A stretch of DNA of 43,494 nt from an uncultured Bacteroidota bacterium (GTDB lineage Bacteria; Bacteroidota; Bacteroidia; JABEUT01). Each line of letters opens with the position of its first letter. The stretch's first letter is position 1. Location of the stretch: positions 1-43,494 of the forward strand of contig CAIWVW010000002.1 in NCBI GenBank assembly GCA_903916255.1. The letters are read 5' to 3'. The notes beneath the pieces are model-generated. The model searched no databases, was not told the origin of the DNA, and saw nothing but the letters and a program-made list of their open reading frames with translations. Below are positions 1 through 9,568 of this stretch, in pieces. A program made the translations under genes and the position numbers.

Positions 1-1
1 C

Positions 2-409
2 GGAACCTATACGGTGAAAGAAACCGATGCCCATGGATGTACCGCTACCAACAGTGTAACCCTGGCCTGTCCGGATGCCTTGCCACAGGATAAAGGCAAT
101 GAACCCGAACAGCAACAACCACCCGTATGCTGCCAAACCATTGATAACATCAACCTCTATCCCAACCCGAACACCGGACAGTTTACCATTCAGTGGTCCG
201 GAGTCAGTGGTCAGCCTGCCTCGTCGGCAGACGGGTGGTCAGTTGAAATTTACAGCCTGCTGGGCCAACGAGTATATGCTCAATCCACTATCCACGAAGC
301 ACAACTCATGATTAATATCTCCGACCAGCCTAACGGAATTTATTTAATCCGCATATTGGATAAAGACGGTACTATGGTGGGTCAGAAAAAGGTGATTAAA
401 ACGCAATAA
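2..409 (+). CDS. T9SS cargo protein, C-terminal fragment (5' end outside window)
   Basis: The reading frame is open from the first bases, so only the last 135 or so codons are present. The first visible residues (GTYTVKETDAHGCTA) match the end of a SprB/PKD-like adhesin repeat. A low-complexity linker follows, then a type A T9SS sorting domain with the YPNPNTGQF box, an EIYSLLGQ core and a Lys-rich end (GQKKVIKTQ). Such domains direct export through the outer membrane by the Por machinery and are usually cleaved there. The size and function of the full protein cannot be seen. The sorting domain carries an extra stretch of about 20 residues between FTIQ and VEIY that is encoded by repeat-like DNA; see the repeat entry at 191-245. 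A strong terminator follows the stop codon. Confidence 0.85.
   Translation, partial: GTYTVKETDAHGCTATNSVTLACPDALPQDKGNEPEQQQPPVCCQTIDNINLYPNPNTGQFTIQWSGVSGQPASSADGWSVEIYSLLGQRVYAQSTIHEAQLMINISDQPNGIYLIRILDKDGTMVGQKKVIKTQ
191..245 (+). repeat. Degenerate CAGT(T/G)GTCAGT repeat plus small palindrome inside sorting-domain coding sequence
   Basis: Imperfect units of the type cagtggt/cagttg run through the codons between FTIQ and VEIY. A small palindrome, CTGCC-TCGTC-GGCAG at 216-230, sits within them. Compared with the sorting domain at 11.4 kb, the palindromic part is a net in-frame insertion of about 21 bases. The reverse complement is the ctgacca-type repeat also seen between genes at 422-438 and 40444-40472. 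Confidence 0.6.
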
Positions 410-421
410 GAGCTAATAGCC

Positions 422-438
422 GGCAACTGACAACTGAA
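422..438. repeat. Short (aactgac)-type repeat
   Basis: Two tandem caactga units directly follow the stop codon of the T9SS gene and precede its terminator. The unit is the same type found inside two sorting domains (191-245, 11435-11470) and at 40444-40472. Confidence 0.4.
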
Positions 439-440
439 TA

Positions 441-472
441 AAAAAGGCGAACCATTTGGTTCGCCTTTTTTT
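441..472 (+). terminator. Rho-independent terminator after the T9SS gene
   Basis: A 13-bp perfect stem (441-453 with 458-470) with a 4-base loop (attt) is followed by a T run. The A run on the other side would let it work on either strand. Confidence 0.85.
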
Positions 473-531
473 GTGGGAGAGTAGATAATGTAAAAGAATA
501 AGCGGGAAAATAATAATCTTAATTAAATTTA

Positions 532-539
532 TATATTTG
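532..539 (+). promoter_or_regulatory. Bacteroidota -7 box for the 558 gene
   Basis: TATATTTG matches the TAnnTTTG consensus and lies 18 bases before the ATG at 558. No clear TTG -33 element is visible at the usual distance. Confidence 0.45.
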
Positions 540-557
540 TGAGATAAAATAAAAAAT

Positions 558-1058
558 ATGGAAAACACTACTCCGGAAATCACAAACATAACCACGCCTC
601 CAATTCCAAAGAAAAACGTTTTTCTGCTTGTTATTTGTATCCTTACATTTGTTGGCAGCGGATTTGGTATACTCGGGTCTTTTTTCAGCTTTGCTACTGC
701 TGATGTTGTTTCCTCCATAAACAGCGAATACAGGGAGCAAATGGAAACCCAGCAAACTCCCAGTTTCCTGAAAAATATGTTTCAGTCGGCGGCTGAAAAT
801 TCAACGCCCGCTAAAATAAAGGAAATGGCTCTTGTAAAATTAGTATCGTGTTTACTGACTCTTTTTGGCGCTATTATGATGCTTCGGTTGAGGAAGGCTG
901 GTTTTTACTTGTATGTTGCAGGAATAATTATTTATATAGGGCTTCCCATATATTATTTGAGTGGATTCATAGGTGCAGCGACTGGAGTATTTTATGCAGC
1001 TATCGGCATTGGTTTTGTCGTTATGTATGCAGTGAACCTCAAATCCATGGATAAGTAA
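558..1058 (+). CDS. Hypothetical small integral membrane protein
   Basis: This 166-residue protein has about four hydrophobic segments: residues 19-45 (FLLVICILTF), about 92-113, about 115-138, and about 141-160. A charged loop with several Glu, Gln and Lys residues lies after the first segment. The N-terminus is rich in Thr and Pro and should be cytoplasmic. I recognise no family and no catalytic motif, so the function is unknown. It stands alone between a terminator and a convergent esterase gene. The start is supported by the -7 box at 532 and the A-rich stretch before the ATG. Confidence 0.7.
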   Translation: MENTTPEITNITTPPIPKKNVFLLVICILTFVGSGFGILGSFFSFATADVVSSINSEYREQMETQQTPSFLKNMFQSAAENSTPAKIKEMALVKLVSCLLTLFGAIMMLRLRKAGFYLYVAGIIIYIGLPIYYLSGFIGAATGVFYAAIGIGFVVMYAVNLKSMDK

Positions 1059-1093
1059 ATTACCCGGCAAAAAAATAATTATCCGGTAAAAAA
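1058..1093. repeat. 17-base near-direct repeat between convergent genes
   Basis: AATTA(C/T)CCGG(C/T)AAAAAA occurs at 1058-1074 and again at 1077-1093 with two differences. It lies just past the stop codon of the membrane protein gene. No function is evident. Confidence 0.35.
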
Positions 1094-1145
1094 TCAGGCC
1101 CTTTTTTTGGGAAGGGGAATTTATAGAGTAGTGGCAAAAGTGCTC

Positions 1146-2138
1146 TTATGGTTCAAAAGGCAGGGTTATTTCCCCGGCAGTGCAATCCCCTTGTATCACA
1201 TTTTCGCAAAAGCGAGTAATTTGCTGTATCAGATAATTTGTTTTTAAACCACTCACGTGTTCCCCTTTAGCAATTGTGGTCAGTTGGTAACAACCCTGCA
1301 AGTGTTTATAGCGTTGGGCAATAAGATATCCACCCTGAACAGGTACCATTTTTCTATAGTGTCCGTCAGCGCTTGTATATGGAACAATTGTATCTGCGGT
1401 TCCATGAAAAATAAGTATTGGCAAACGCCTGGCATCGGAAGCTGATATACTGGAAGTATCACCTATCCCTCCCCACATATCAATAATCCCTTTTACGGAA
1501 TAAGCGCTTTTTAATGTGTTGGTTGAACTGTCCGTATTTCCAAGGTATTTGCCTATCCACGGAAATTTATTTTCCCAATTTGCCTGTATATAGTATTCCG
1601 AATAGAGCGCTGTTAAAGCTCCCGAGCTTGCTCCGCCTATAAAAATAGAGGAGGTGTCAATTGTATATTCTGAAGCGTTGCAGGCTAAAAAACGAAGCGC
1701 CGCTTTTGTATCCTGCACTGCACGGTATAGGGCCAGGTATAATGTGCTGTCCCATTTATCGGGATATTGATTGAGGCCTTCGCGGTAATCGATAGAAACT
1801 GCAACAAACCCCTGTCGGGCAATCAGCTCAATCTCTTTGCGCAGATTCTCTTTATATGAATGTACAAACCCTCCTCCATGAAGCAGAAGAATTACGGGAT
1901 GTTTTTTTATTGAATCGTTTGCGAGAAAACGGGGGCAGACAATATCCATCGATAAGGTTACATCATAATCCTTCCAGTCTTTTGCATGGCCATATACTAC
2001 ATTTCCATAGTGCTTAAGCCCATTTTCCGTGTACGTAAAAGGTTGAGGTATATTACCTCCGCTATAATTATTTTGGCTGAACAGGCTTGTTGCAATAAGC
2101 AAAAAAGCCAGAACATTCAGGGGGATGTACTTTTTCAT
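1146..2138 (-). CDS. Secreted alpha/beta-hydrolase (carboxylesterase-like)
   Basis: This 330-residue protein has an N-terminal signal peptide (residues 1-21, ending SLFSQ). It has the oxyanion-hole motif HGGG at 87-90, the nucleophile elbow GASSG at 169-173 (Ser171), an acid in HGTAD (Asp249) and the catalytic His in KGEH (His294). This is the hormone-sensitive-lipase/carboxylesterase type fold, also used by polysaccharide deacetylases and feruloyl esterases. The substrate cannot be told. It lies 131 bases downstream of a GH44 glycosidase gene on the same strand, so removal of acyl groups from plant polysaccharides is a reasonable guess. There is no T9SS domain, so the protein is probably periplasmic. 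The ATG at 2138 is the start giving a complete signal peptide. Confidence 0.85.
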   Translation of the reverse strand: MKKYIPLNVLAFLLIATSLFSQNNYSGGNIPQPFTYTENGLKHYGNVVYGHAKDWKDYDVTLSMDIVCPRFLANDSIKKHPVILLLHGGGFVHSYKENLRKEIELIARQGFVAVSIDYREGLNQYPDKWDSTLYLALYRAVQDTKAALRFLACNASEYTIDTSSIFIGGASSGALTALYSEYYIQANWENKFPWIGKYLGNTDSSTNTLKSAYSVKGIIDMWGGIGDTSSISASDARRLPILIFHGTADTIVPYTSADGHYRKMVPVQGGYLIAQRYKHLQGCYQLTTIAKGEHVSGLKTNYLIQQITRFCENVIQGDCTAGEITLPFEP

Positions 2139-2142
2139 TCAT

Positions 2143-2160
2143 GTTCAATAATAATTGAAC
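2143..2160. promoter_or_regulatory. Inverted repeat just upstream of the esterase start
   Basis: GTTCAAT-AATA-ATTGAAC is a perfect 7-bp inverted repeat ending 5 bases before the ATG. It could be an operator or a 5' leader hairpin, but sequence alone does not decide. Confidence 0.35.
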
Positions 2161-2204
2161 GTGCTAAAAGTAGTTTATCCTTGGCAATTATTTTGTCGCG
2201 TGGG

Positions 2205-2241
2205 AAAATATCATAAAAATGAAAATATTATATGATATTTT
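2205..2241 (-). terminator. A/T-only inverted repeat, possible weak terminator of the GH44 gene
   Basis: Perfect 11-bp arms (2205-2215 and 2231-2241) with a 15-base spacer lie 29 bases past the GH44 stop codon. On the minus strand the 3' arm ends in TTTT. The stem is almost pure A/T, so it would be weak. Confidence 0.35.
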
Positions 2242-2269
2242 GTAGTTGATTTATGTCAATATAGTTCCC

Positions 2270-4135
2270 TTATTCCTTTACCAATTTCTTTACAACAGTT
2301 CCACTGTTACCGGAAATGCGGGCCAGATAAACTCCATCAGGCATGTCTTGCAGGTTTATCTGGGTCATTCCTGTGGTTGACTTTACAACAAGGGTTTCAA
2401 CCGTTTTTCCGGTTACATCCGTTATCTCAATTGTTAAATTTTCAACTGATGCAGGCGTATAGGTAAGTGTATATATACCTGCGGAAGGATTAGGATACAC
2501 ACTCACATTATAGGGACTGTTGACAGAGGCAACACTGCTGTTCACTAAACTGTCGGATAACACAAAGTGGTATACGCTTAATTGCGGTATGGTGTATGTA
2601 AAATGGTTGCCTGAAATCGCTATGCTTCCCATATATTTTATTGCTGTATCGGTTTGAGAAAAAGCATAAATTTTAGCTTTATTAAATGTGGTATTGGCTG
2701 TAATATTAAAATCGGCAACCAGTGTCGAATCATAATCTTTATTCATGGCAATAACATTCATCACCGTGGTGTCTGAACTTTGAATAGCAGAATACACGGA
2801 AGATGCTGTCCAGTTATTTGTGTTGGCATAAACGTGTGTATTACCGAATGTGCTGTTGTGCCCGTCATAGTTCCGGAAAATTTGAAATGCCGGAATAAGG
2901 AATGTATCCACAGGGCCCCAGATGGAAGTCCAGTAAACACCAAATCGGCCGCAAATACCGAGCATATCAGCTTCTGCTATACCGCCTGATATATGGTTTT
3001 CGCCACCAAACTGATACTCGGTAAATGCAATTTTAGTTCCCGGATTGTATGTATTAATACTATTCTGTACAGCGCGTATATACACAACAGGGCTATAGTT
3101 TTGCCCTATCCAACTGTTTTCTGCATAACTGGAATCCCACAACGTGCGCGGCGCTTCCATACGTGCAATAGCAACACCCCTATCATTACCGCCGCCATCC
3201 ACTCCTTCCAGTGTGTTGCTATTATCGAGCCCTTGGGCGGAAGAATAATAATGTATATCATACACATCCAGCAAACGATGGCCGATGGAATCGGACGCAT
3301 GTTTCATATAGGATAGATATGCAGCGCAAAAGGTTCCATACGATGAAAAGAAACTCCAATCCGGTGCGCCCTGAAACTGGAGATAAGAATAATAGCCATA
3401 ATCAACGGGGCCGAAAGCAAGTGCATTCGAGTCCATTCTTTTTATGGTTTCCGATAATGCAGTCGACCTGTTTATGGCTTCGGCAATGGTAGGCTGGGCC
3501 GGGTGCAATAGGGGTTGCGATGTGTTCCAGATGGACCATTCGTTATCCATTTCATAATTTTTTATACCGGTAGAAGAAGAGGAGTTGCCAAATTGAGTTA
3601 TCAAATTGTTCATGCATTCATCTACATAAACATAACCGTCGGAAGTATCGGGGATAAATGAAAAAGCAGAACCTTTGTTGTTTACAACTTGCCTCCACCT
3701 TGGCGAAGGCGGAGAACTGGTAACAACCCCGTTTCCATCGCGCGAAACATATCCGCACATGGGAAGGGTAAGAAGCGAAGTGCAATTCATACTTAGTGAG
3801 GTATCATGAAATGCGGAAAGAACAATATTAGGAACAAGGTAATCGGCATTAGGCACTCCAATGGCATAAGGCATATAATTATCATTATCATTGATGTAAT
3901 CGGCACCCCCGTTGGAGAAGTTGTCTTCCCAATTATAAGATGTCATACGGTTTCCTCCCAATCTCCGGGCTGCAATATTATCCGGACGGTCGAAACTCTG
4001 GCCATTGGTGCCATAAATAAGCGGGCTGATGGCTTGCCTCTCCAAATTTGTGTTAATGGTAAATGTGGTGGATAATTGTGCGCTCAGGCACAGAGAAAAT
4101 CCGCATGCGGAAAGCAAGAGGTATATTTTTTTCAT
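2270..4135 (-). CDS. GH44 glycoside hydrolase with T9SS sorting domain
   Basis: This 621-residue secreted enzyme has a signal peptide (residues 1-19, ending CLSAQ) and a GH44 catalytic domain. It has the family's N-terminal block (RRLGGNRMTSYNWE at 57-70, then SNGGADY), the acid/base region YEMDNEW with Glu199, a VYDIHYY strand at about 291-297, and the nucleophile region FTEYQFGGENHISGG with Glu373. A T9SS type A domain follows from about residue 545 (VYPNPSAG box, DVTGK core, VKKLVKE end). GH44 enzymes are endo-beta-1,4-glucanases/xyloglucanases, retaining mechanism. Export by T9SS places it on the cell surface or outside. No SusC/SusD pair is near, so it is not part of an obvious polysaccharide utilisation locus. 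Confidence 0.92.
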   Translation of the reverse strand: MKKIYLLLSACGFSLCLSAQLSTTFTINTNLERQAISPLIYGTNGQSFDRPDNIAARRLGGNRMTSYNWEDNFSNGGADYINDNDNYMPYAIGVPNADYLVPNIVLSAFHDTSLSMNCTSLLTLPMCGYVSRDGNGVVTSSPPSPRWRQVVNNKGSAFSFIPDTSDGYVYVDECMNNLITQFGNSSSSTGIKNYEMDNEWSIWNTSQPLLHPAQPTIAEAINRSTALSETIKRMDSNALAFGPVDYGYYSYLQFQGAPDWSFFSSYGTFCAAYLSYMKHASDSIGHRLLDVYDIHYYSSAQGLDNSNTLEGVDGGGNDRGVAIARMEAPRTLWDSSYAENSWIGQNYSPVVYIRAVQNSINTYNPGTKIAFTEYQFGGENHISGGIAEADMLGICGRFGVYWTSIWGPVDTFLIPAFQIFRNYDGHNSTFGNTHVYANTNNWTASSVYSAIQSSDTTVMNVIAMNKDYDSTLVADFNITANTTFNKAKIYAFSQTDTAIKYMGSIAISGNHFTYTIPQLSVYHFVLSDSLVNSSVASVNSPYNVSVYPNPSAGIYTLTYTPASVENLTIEITDVTGKTVETLVVKSTTGMTQINLQDMPDGVYLARISGNSGTVVKKLVKE

Positions 4136-4201
4136 AATGGATTAGTAATAGGCGTTAATTTACAGACACCAAATTAAGAAAAATATTTGAAAACACAAGG
4201 T

Positions 4202-4591
4202 TTATTTCTTCAACGCATCCCTTATTTCCATAAGCAACGCATCAGTCGATGATATGGCAGGTGGGGGAGGTGGTGAAGCAGCAGCGTCTTCTTTTTTCTT
4301 GGCTGCGTTTATCAGTTTAATTACAATAAACAGAGCTGCCGCCACAATTAAAAACGATAGGATATTGGAAATAAAATTGCCATACTTAATGGCAGTACCC
4401 GGAATTACAAGCTGGGTTAAATCGCTTAATTTGGCAGCTTTCAAAGCAGGTGTTAATACTGCCGGGGTAATAATGTCGTCTACCAGTGATTTGACGATAC
4501 TGCTGAATGCTGCGCCAATAACAATACCTACAGCAAGGTCAATTACATTGCCCTGAAGGGCGAACTTTTTAAATTCCTGGAGTGCTGACAT
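4202..4591 (-). CDS. mscL: Large-conductance mechanosensitive channel MscL
   Basis: This 129-residue protein has the typical MscL length. The N-terminal helix [24 protein letters not shown] matches the family signature, with TM1 at about 16-44. A periplasmic loop, TM2 (about 75-98) and a charged C-terminal helical tail (MEIRDALKK) follow, after a Pro-rich linker. It forms a homopentameric inner-membrane pore that opens under membrane tension to release solutes during hypo-osmotic shock. It is 113 bases downstream of the GH16 gene on the same strand and has its own candidate -7 box (4639-4646). Confidence 0.96.
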   Translation of the reverse strand: MSALQEFKKFALQGNVIDLAVGIVIGAAFSSIVKSLVDDIITPAVLTPALKAAKLSDLTQLVIPGTAIKYGNFISNILSFLIVAAALFIVIKLINAAKKKEDAAASPPPPPAISSTDALLMEIRDALKK

Positions 4592-4638
4592 GGGGTTTTA
4601 TTTTTTTAGTTAATATGTTCTTTATTAGAATCGGCAGG

Positions 4639-4646
4639 CAAAAATA
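4639..4646 (-). promoter_or_regulatory. -7 box for mscL
   Basis: CAAAAATA on the plus strand reads TATTTTTG on the minus strand, matching TAnnTTTG. It lies 47 bases before the mscL ATG. Confidence 0.4.
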
Positions 4647-4704
4647 AAAATTTTGAATAGATACACCCCGGGTCTAAATCATATTTTGAGTAAGAACCCA
4701 AATT

Positions 4705-5487
4705 CTATTTGCCGGGCGACATCTTATAAACCCTTACGTAATCTACATACATCGTATCCGGAAGGTTTGTCGATGCATCAGGGTCTCCGGGCCATCCACC
4801 GCCTACTGCCATATTCAACAGAATATAAAATGGACGATGAAAAGCATCGGTTTGATGAATATTATCGGCAATTGAGCCTTCCCAATATTTTTTTCCGTCT
4901 ACAAACCACTTTATGGAAGCGGAATCCCATTCTATGGAATATATATGGTAATCATTCAGTTTTTTAATTGTTGTTGTTCCTCCATAACTTGACAGGTCAT
5001 CATTGTTCGCCCAGTGCATAGTACCATGCAGCGTCGGGTCGTCGTTTACATATTCCATAATGTCCACTTCTCCGCAATAAGGAAATCCGGTGAAGTCGAT
5101 AGTATCGCCAAGCAGCCAAAAGGCAGGCCATAACCCTTGCCTGAAAGGCAATTTTATTCGGGCTTCTATTTTTCCGTAGGTCCAGCGTTGCAGCCCGTGT
5201 GTTTTGAGCCGTGCCGAGGTATAATGGCTTTTGAGATAATTTTCCTTTCTGGCAATAATCATCAAGTTGCCATTTGCTACAGTAGAATTTTCAGGCCTTG
5301 AGGTATAAAACTCCAGTTCATTGTTTCCCCATCCGTCTCCTTTTGTTCCGGTGTCGAAGGTCCAGTTTTGAGCATTTATTAGATTACCGTCAAATTCATC
5401 GTGCCACACCATGGTCCACTTTTGCGCAATGCCGTGAGTCATCGGAATAAGAAAACAAAAAAGGAGCGCACAAACAATTTTTCTCAT
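4705..5487 (-). CDS. GH16 family beta-glucanase (laminarinase-like)
   Basis: From the ATG at 5487 this is 260 residues with a clear signal peptide (MRKIVCALLFCFLIPMTHG). A longer frame from 5547 would overlap lpxK by 35 bases and bury the signal peptide, so I chose the internal ATG, 25 bases past the lpxK stop. The GH16 catalytic motif GEVDIMEYV (ExDxxE: nucleophile, assisting Asp, acid/base) is intact. So are flanking family blocks: WHDEFDG, NNELEFYT, GKIEARIKLP, WPAFWLLG and the C-terminal YVDYVRVY. Family members cleave beta-1,3 or mixed beta-1,3/1,4-glucans. There is no T9SS domain, so it is probably periplasmic. Its place at the end of the prmC-ligA-lpxK run is unexpected for a glycanase. 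Confidence 0.92.
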   Translation of the reverse strand: MRKIVCALLFCFLIPMTHGIAQKWTMVWHDEFDGNLINAQNWTFDTGTKGDGWGNNELEFYTSRPENSTVANGNLMIIARKENYLKSHYTSARLKTHGLQRWTYGKIEARIKLPFRQGLWPAFWLLGDTIDFTGFPYCGEVDIMEYVNDDPTLHGTMHWANNDDLSSYGGTTTIKKLNDYHIYSIEWDSASIKWFVDGKKYWEGSIADNIHQTDAFHRPFYILLNMAVGGGWPGDPDASTNLPDTMYVDYVRVYKMSPGK

Positions 5488-5512
5488 GTATGAGACAGAG
5501 GTTCCGGGTAAA

Positions 5513-6619
5513 TTATGTATGAATCTTCCGTATAGGTTTATTGGCATCTAACGGGCTAAGGCCGGCAATAAGGTCATTTTCAAAATCCGATTCATCATGC
5601 ACCTTAACAGATATAGGAAGGTAATATACAGGCGCTGTTCCAAAGTCTTTCATCAGGTCGCCTATATGCAGGCGCATGGAATCTTTTTCGGTGGTTATGA
5701 TAATCTTTTTCGGGTTTGTAATAGTATTGAATGTTTTTGCCACTTTTGCTATATCTTCGCTTGTAAATATATGATGGTCTCTGAATGGAACATGAATCAC
5801 ATCGCGCGCCATTTCCGCCAAATGAGTATAAATGCTGTGCGTGTTGGCAATGCCTGTCATTAAAAGTACAGTGCAGTTTTTGTCGATGGGCGGAGCAGCC
5901 GGGGTATTTTTAAATACCGGCGCAAGTGGCTCATAAAATATGCTGGAAAAATATACTTTTTGTTTTGAGGTCGACTTGATATTTTTCAGAAGCAGTTTCT
6001 TTTCCACATCCGAAATGTTTACAGGAACATTTGTAACAATAATAATATCGGCTCGTTTGTATCCGCCTTTTGGTTCTCTCAGCCTTCCTGCCGGAAGCAT
6101 GCTGTCGTTATAGAAAGGGTCATTGTAATTGGTAAGGAGGATAGAAAGGTTTCGTTTTACATAGCGGTGCTGGAAACCGTCATCTAAAATTATCATGCGC
6201 AATTGCGGATTTAAACTCAGCAATATCTTTATTCCGCGCACCCGGTGTTCGTCCACAGCAATGTATATATCCTTTAGTCTTTTTTTCAGTTGCATCGGCT
6301 CATCGCCAATTTCCTTTGCATTGCTCGAATTATTTACCAGCAGAAACCCTTTATTTATCCGACCATAGCCCCGGCTTAAAATTCCGATTTTGTTTGGCGG
6401 CAAATCCAGGTTTTCATATTGCTTGTTCAATTTAATAAGCAAACGGGCCACATATTCCGAATGCGGCGATTTGCCTGTTCCGCCTGCCGAAAGGTTCCCG
6501 ATGGATATTACCCATAGCGGGAAGCGCTGAGAACGCAAGATGCCTATATTAAAAAATATATTGCGAACGGTTACTATCGTTCCGTATAAAAAAGCAAAAG
6601 GATATAAAAGATATTTCAC
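5513..6619 (-). CDS. lpxK: Tetraacyldisaccharide 4'-kinase LpxK
   Basis: This 368-residue protein transfers phosphate from ATP to the 4' position of the lipid A disaccharide precursor at the inner membrane. The N-terminal hydrophobic helix (residues 1-28) anchors it. The P-loop is GNLSAGGTGKSP (41-52), and the DDGFQHR block conserved in LpxK is near residue 145. The length is slightly above the usual 320-350. The ATG at 6619 is 11 bases after the ligA stop, suggesting one transcript with prmC and ligA. Together with kdsC at 35 kb it shows the organism makes lipid A-Kdo type LPS. Confidence 0.95.
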   Translation of the reverse strand: MKYLLYPFAFLYGTIVTVRNIFFNIGILRSQRFPLWVISIGNLSAGGTGKSPHSEYVARLLIKLNKQYENLDLPPNKIGILSRGYGRINKGFLLVNNSSNAKEIGDEPMQLKKRLKDIYIAVDEHRVRGIKILLSLNPQLRMIILDDGFQHRYVKRNLSILLTNYNDPFYNDSMLPAGRLREPKGGYKRADIIIVTNVPVNISDVEKKLLLKNIKSTSKQKVYFSSIFYEPLAPVFKNTPAAPPIDKNCTVLLMTGIANTHSIYTHLAEMARDVIHVPFRDHHIFTSEDIAKVAKTFNTITNPKKIIITTEKDSMRLHIGDLMKDFGTAPVYYLPISVKVHDESDFENDLIAGLSPLDANKPIRKIHT

Positions 6620-6630
6620 GCGCGTATATT

Positions 6631-8673
<2,043 letters not shown>

Positions 8674-9519
8674 CTAAAAATGACGGCATTTAAGCATCCT
8701 GTTTTTGTCATTTAAGTCATTTTTAATGGTAAGGTCACTGAAAGCCATATTGCAAAGCAATTCAGACAAATCATCGCCCAAATCTTCATTAATTTCAAAA
8801 TAAAGGCTTACCGGTTTTAATTTTTTTGCGTACCGGGCAATGGCATCATAAAAAACCAGCGGGGTTTCATCAGGCACAAACAGGGCCAGGTGCGGTTCAT
8901 ACATATATACGTTACGCTGCACCGAATCTTTATCTGCCGATGGGATATAAGGTGGATTGGAAACTATAATATCAAAGGTTTCATCCTGCATTTCTTCCAC
9001 TAAATTAAGGGCGTTCATTTTTTTGAAATGAACTTCCAGATTCAAATCTTCAGCGTTTTGCTTTGCCACCTTCAGCGCTTTTTCCGAAACATCTATAGCT
9101 GTAATGTTGCAATGCGGTAAATGTTTTTTAAGTGCAAGCGCTATGCAGCCGCTGCCGGTGCATACATCCAGAATTTTCAATTTTTGCCCTGCATGTTCTT
9201 TAATTATCCAATCTGCCAGTTCTTCGGTTTCCTGGCGGGGAATTAAAACATCTGGGGTTATTTTCAACATCATTCCATAAAAGTGGGCTATACCCAGCAG
9301 ATGCTGTATGGGTATTCCTTTTTTCAGGTCACTTAGTAAAGAGTTTATTTTTTCACCTTGTTTAACATCTAATTCAAGTTGCGGTTGCGAAATGATAGTT
9401 AACTTTGGAATCTTGAATGCATCAATAAATATATAGCTGAGTATGGTTTGTGATTCCTCTGCTGAGTATAAATTTTTGAGTTCAGAAATAAATAATTCTC
9501 GGGCTTCCTTTATATTCAT
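8674..9519 (-). CDS. prmC: Peptide chain release factor N5-glutamine methyltransferase PrmC
   Basis: This 281-residue SAM-dependent enzyme methylates the Gln of the GGQ motif in RF1/RF2, improving translation termination. It has an N-terminal helical domain (1-75), the PRQETEELADW block at 94-104, the SAM-binding motif DVCTGSGCIAL at 118-128 and the catalytic NPPY at 188-191. It is the first gene of the prmC-ligA-lpxK-GH16 run and is divergent from ribD with only 49 bases between starts. A consensus -7 box (9524-9531) lies so close to the ATG that the transcript could be nearly leaderless. Confidence 0.96.
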   Translation of the reverse strand: MNIKEARELFISELKNLYSAEESQTILSYIFIDAFKIPKLTIISQPQLELDVKQGEKINSLLSDLKKGIPIQHLLGIAHFYGMMLKITPDVLIPRQETEELADWIIKEHAGQKLKILDVCTGSGCIALALKKHLPHCNITAIDVSEKALKVAKQNAEDLNLEVHFKKMNALNLVEEMQDETFDIIVSNPPYIPSADKDSVQRNVYMYEPHLALFVPDETPLVFYDAIARYAKKLKPVSLYFEINEDLGDDLSELLCNMAFSDLTIKNDLNDKNRMLKCRHF

Positions 9520-9523
9520 GCTC

Positions 9524-9531
9524 CAAATATA
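9524..9531 (-). promoter_or_regulatory. -7 box for prmC, giving a very short or absent leader
   Basis: CAAATATA on the plus strand reads TATATTTG on the minus strand. Its inner edge is 4 bases from the prmC ATG, so transcription would begin at or within a few bases of the start codon. Confidence 0.5.
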
Positions 9532-9568
9532 GTGTTAATCAATATAGACGAAAATAATCAGTTAAGAG

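Noticed and set aside
1146-5487. A polysaccharide utilisation locus around GH44, esterase and GH16
   Set aside because: No SusC, SusD, sugar regulator or transporter gene is present, and mscL, lpxK and ligA lie among them.
5488-5547. Earlier start of the GH16 gene at 5547
   Set aside because: It would overlap lpxK by 35 bases and place 20 residues in front of a complete signal peptide.
9520-9568. FMN riboswitch in front of ribD
   Set aside because: The gap is only 49 bases and has no RFN-like conserved blocks.
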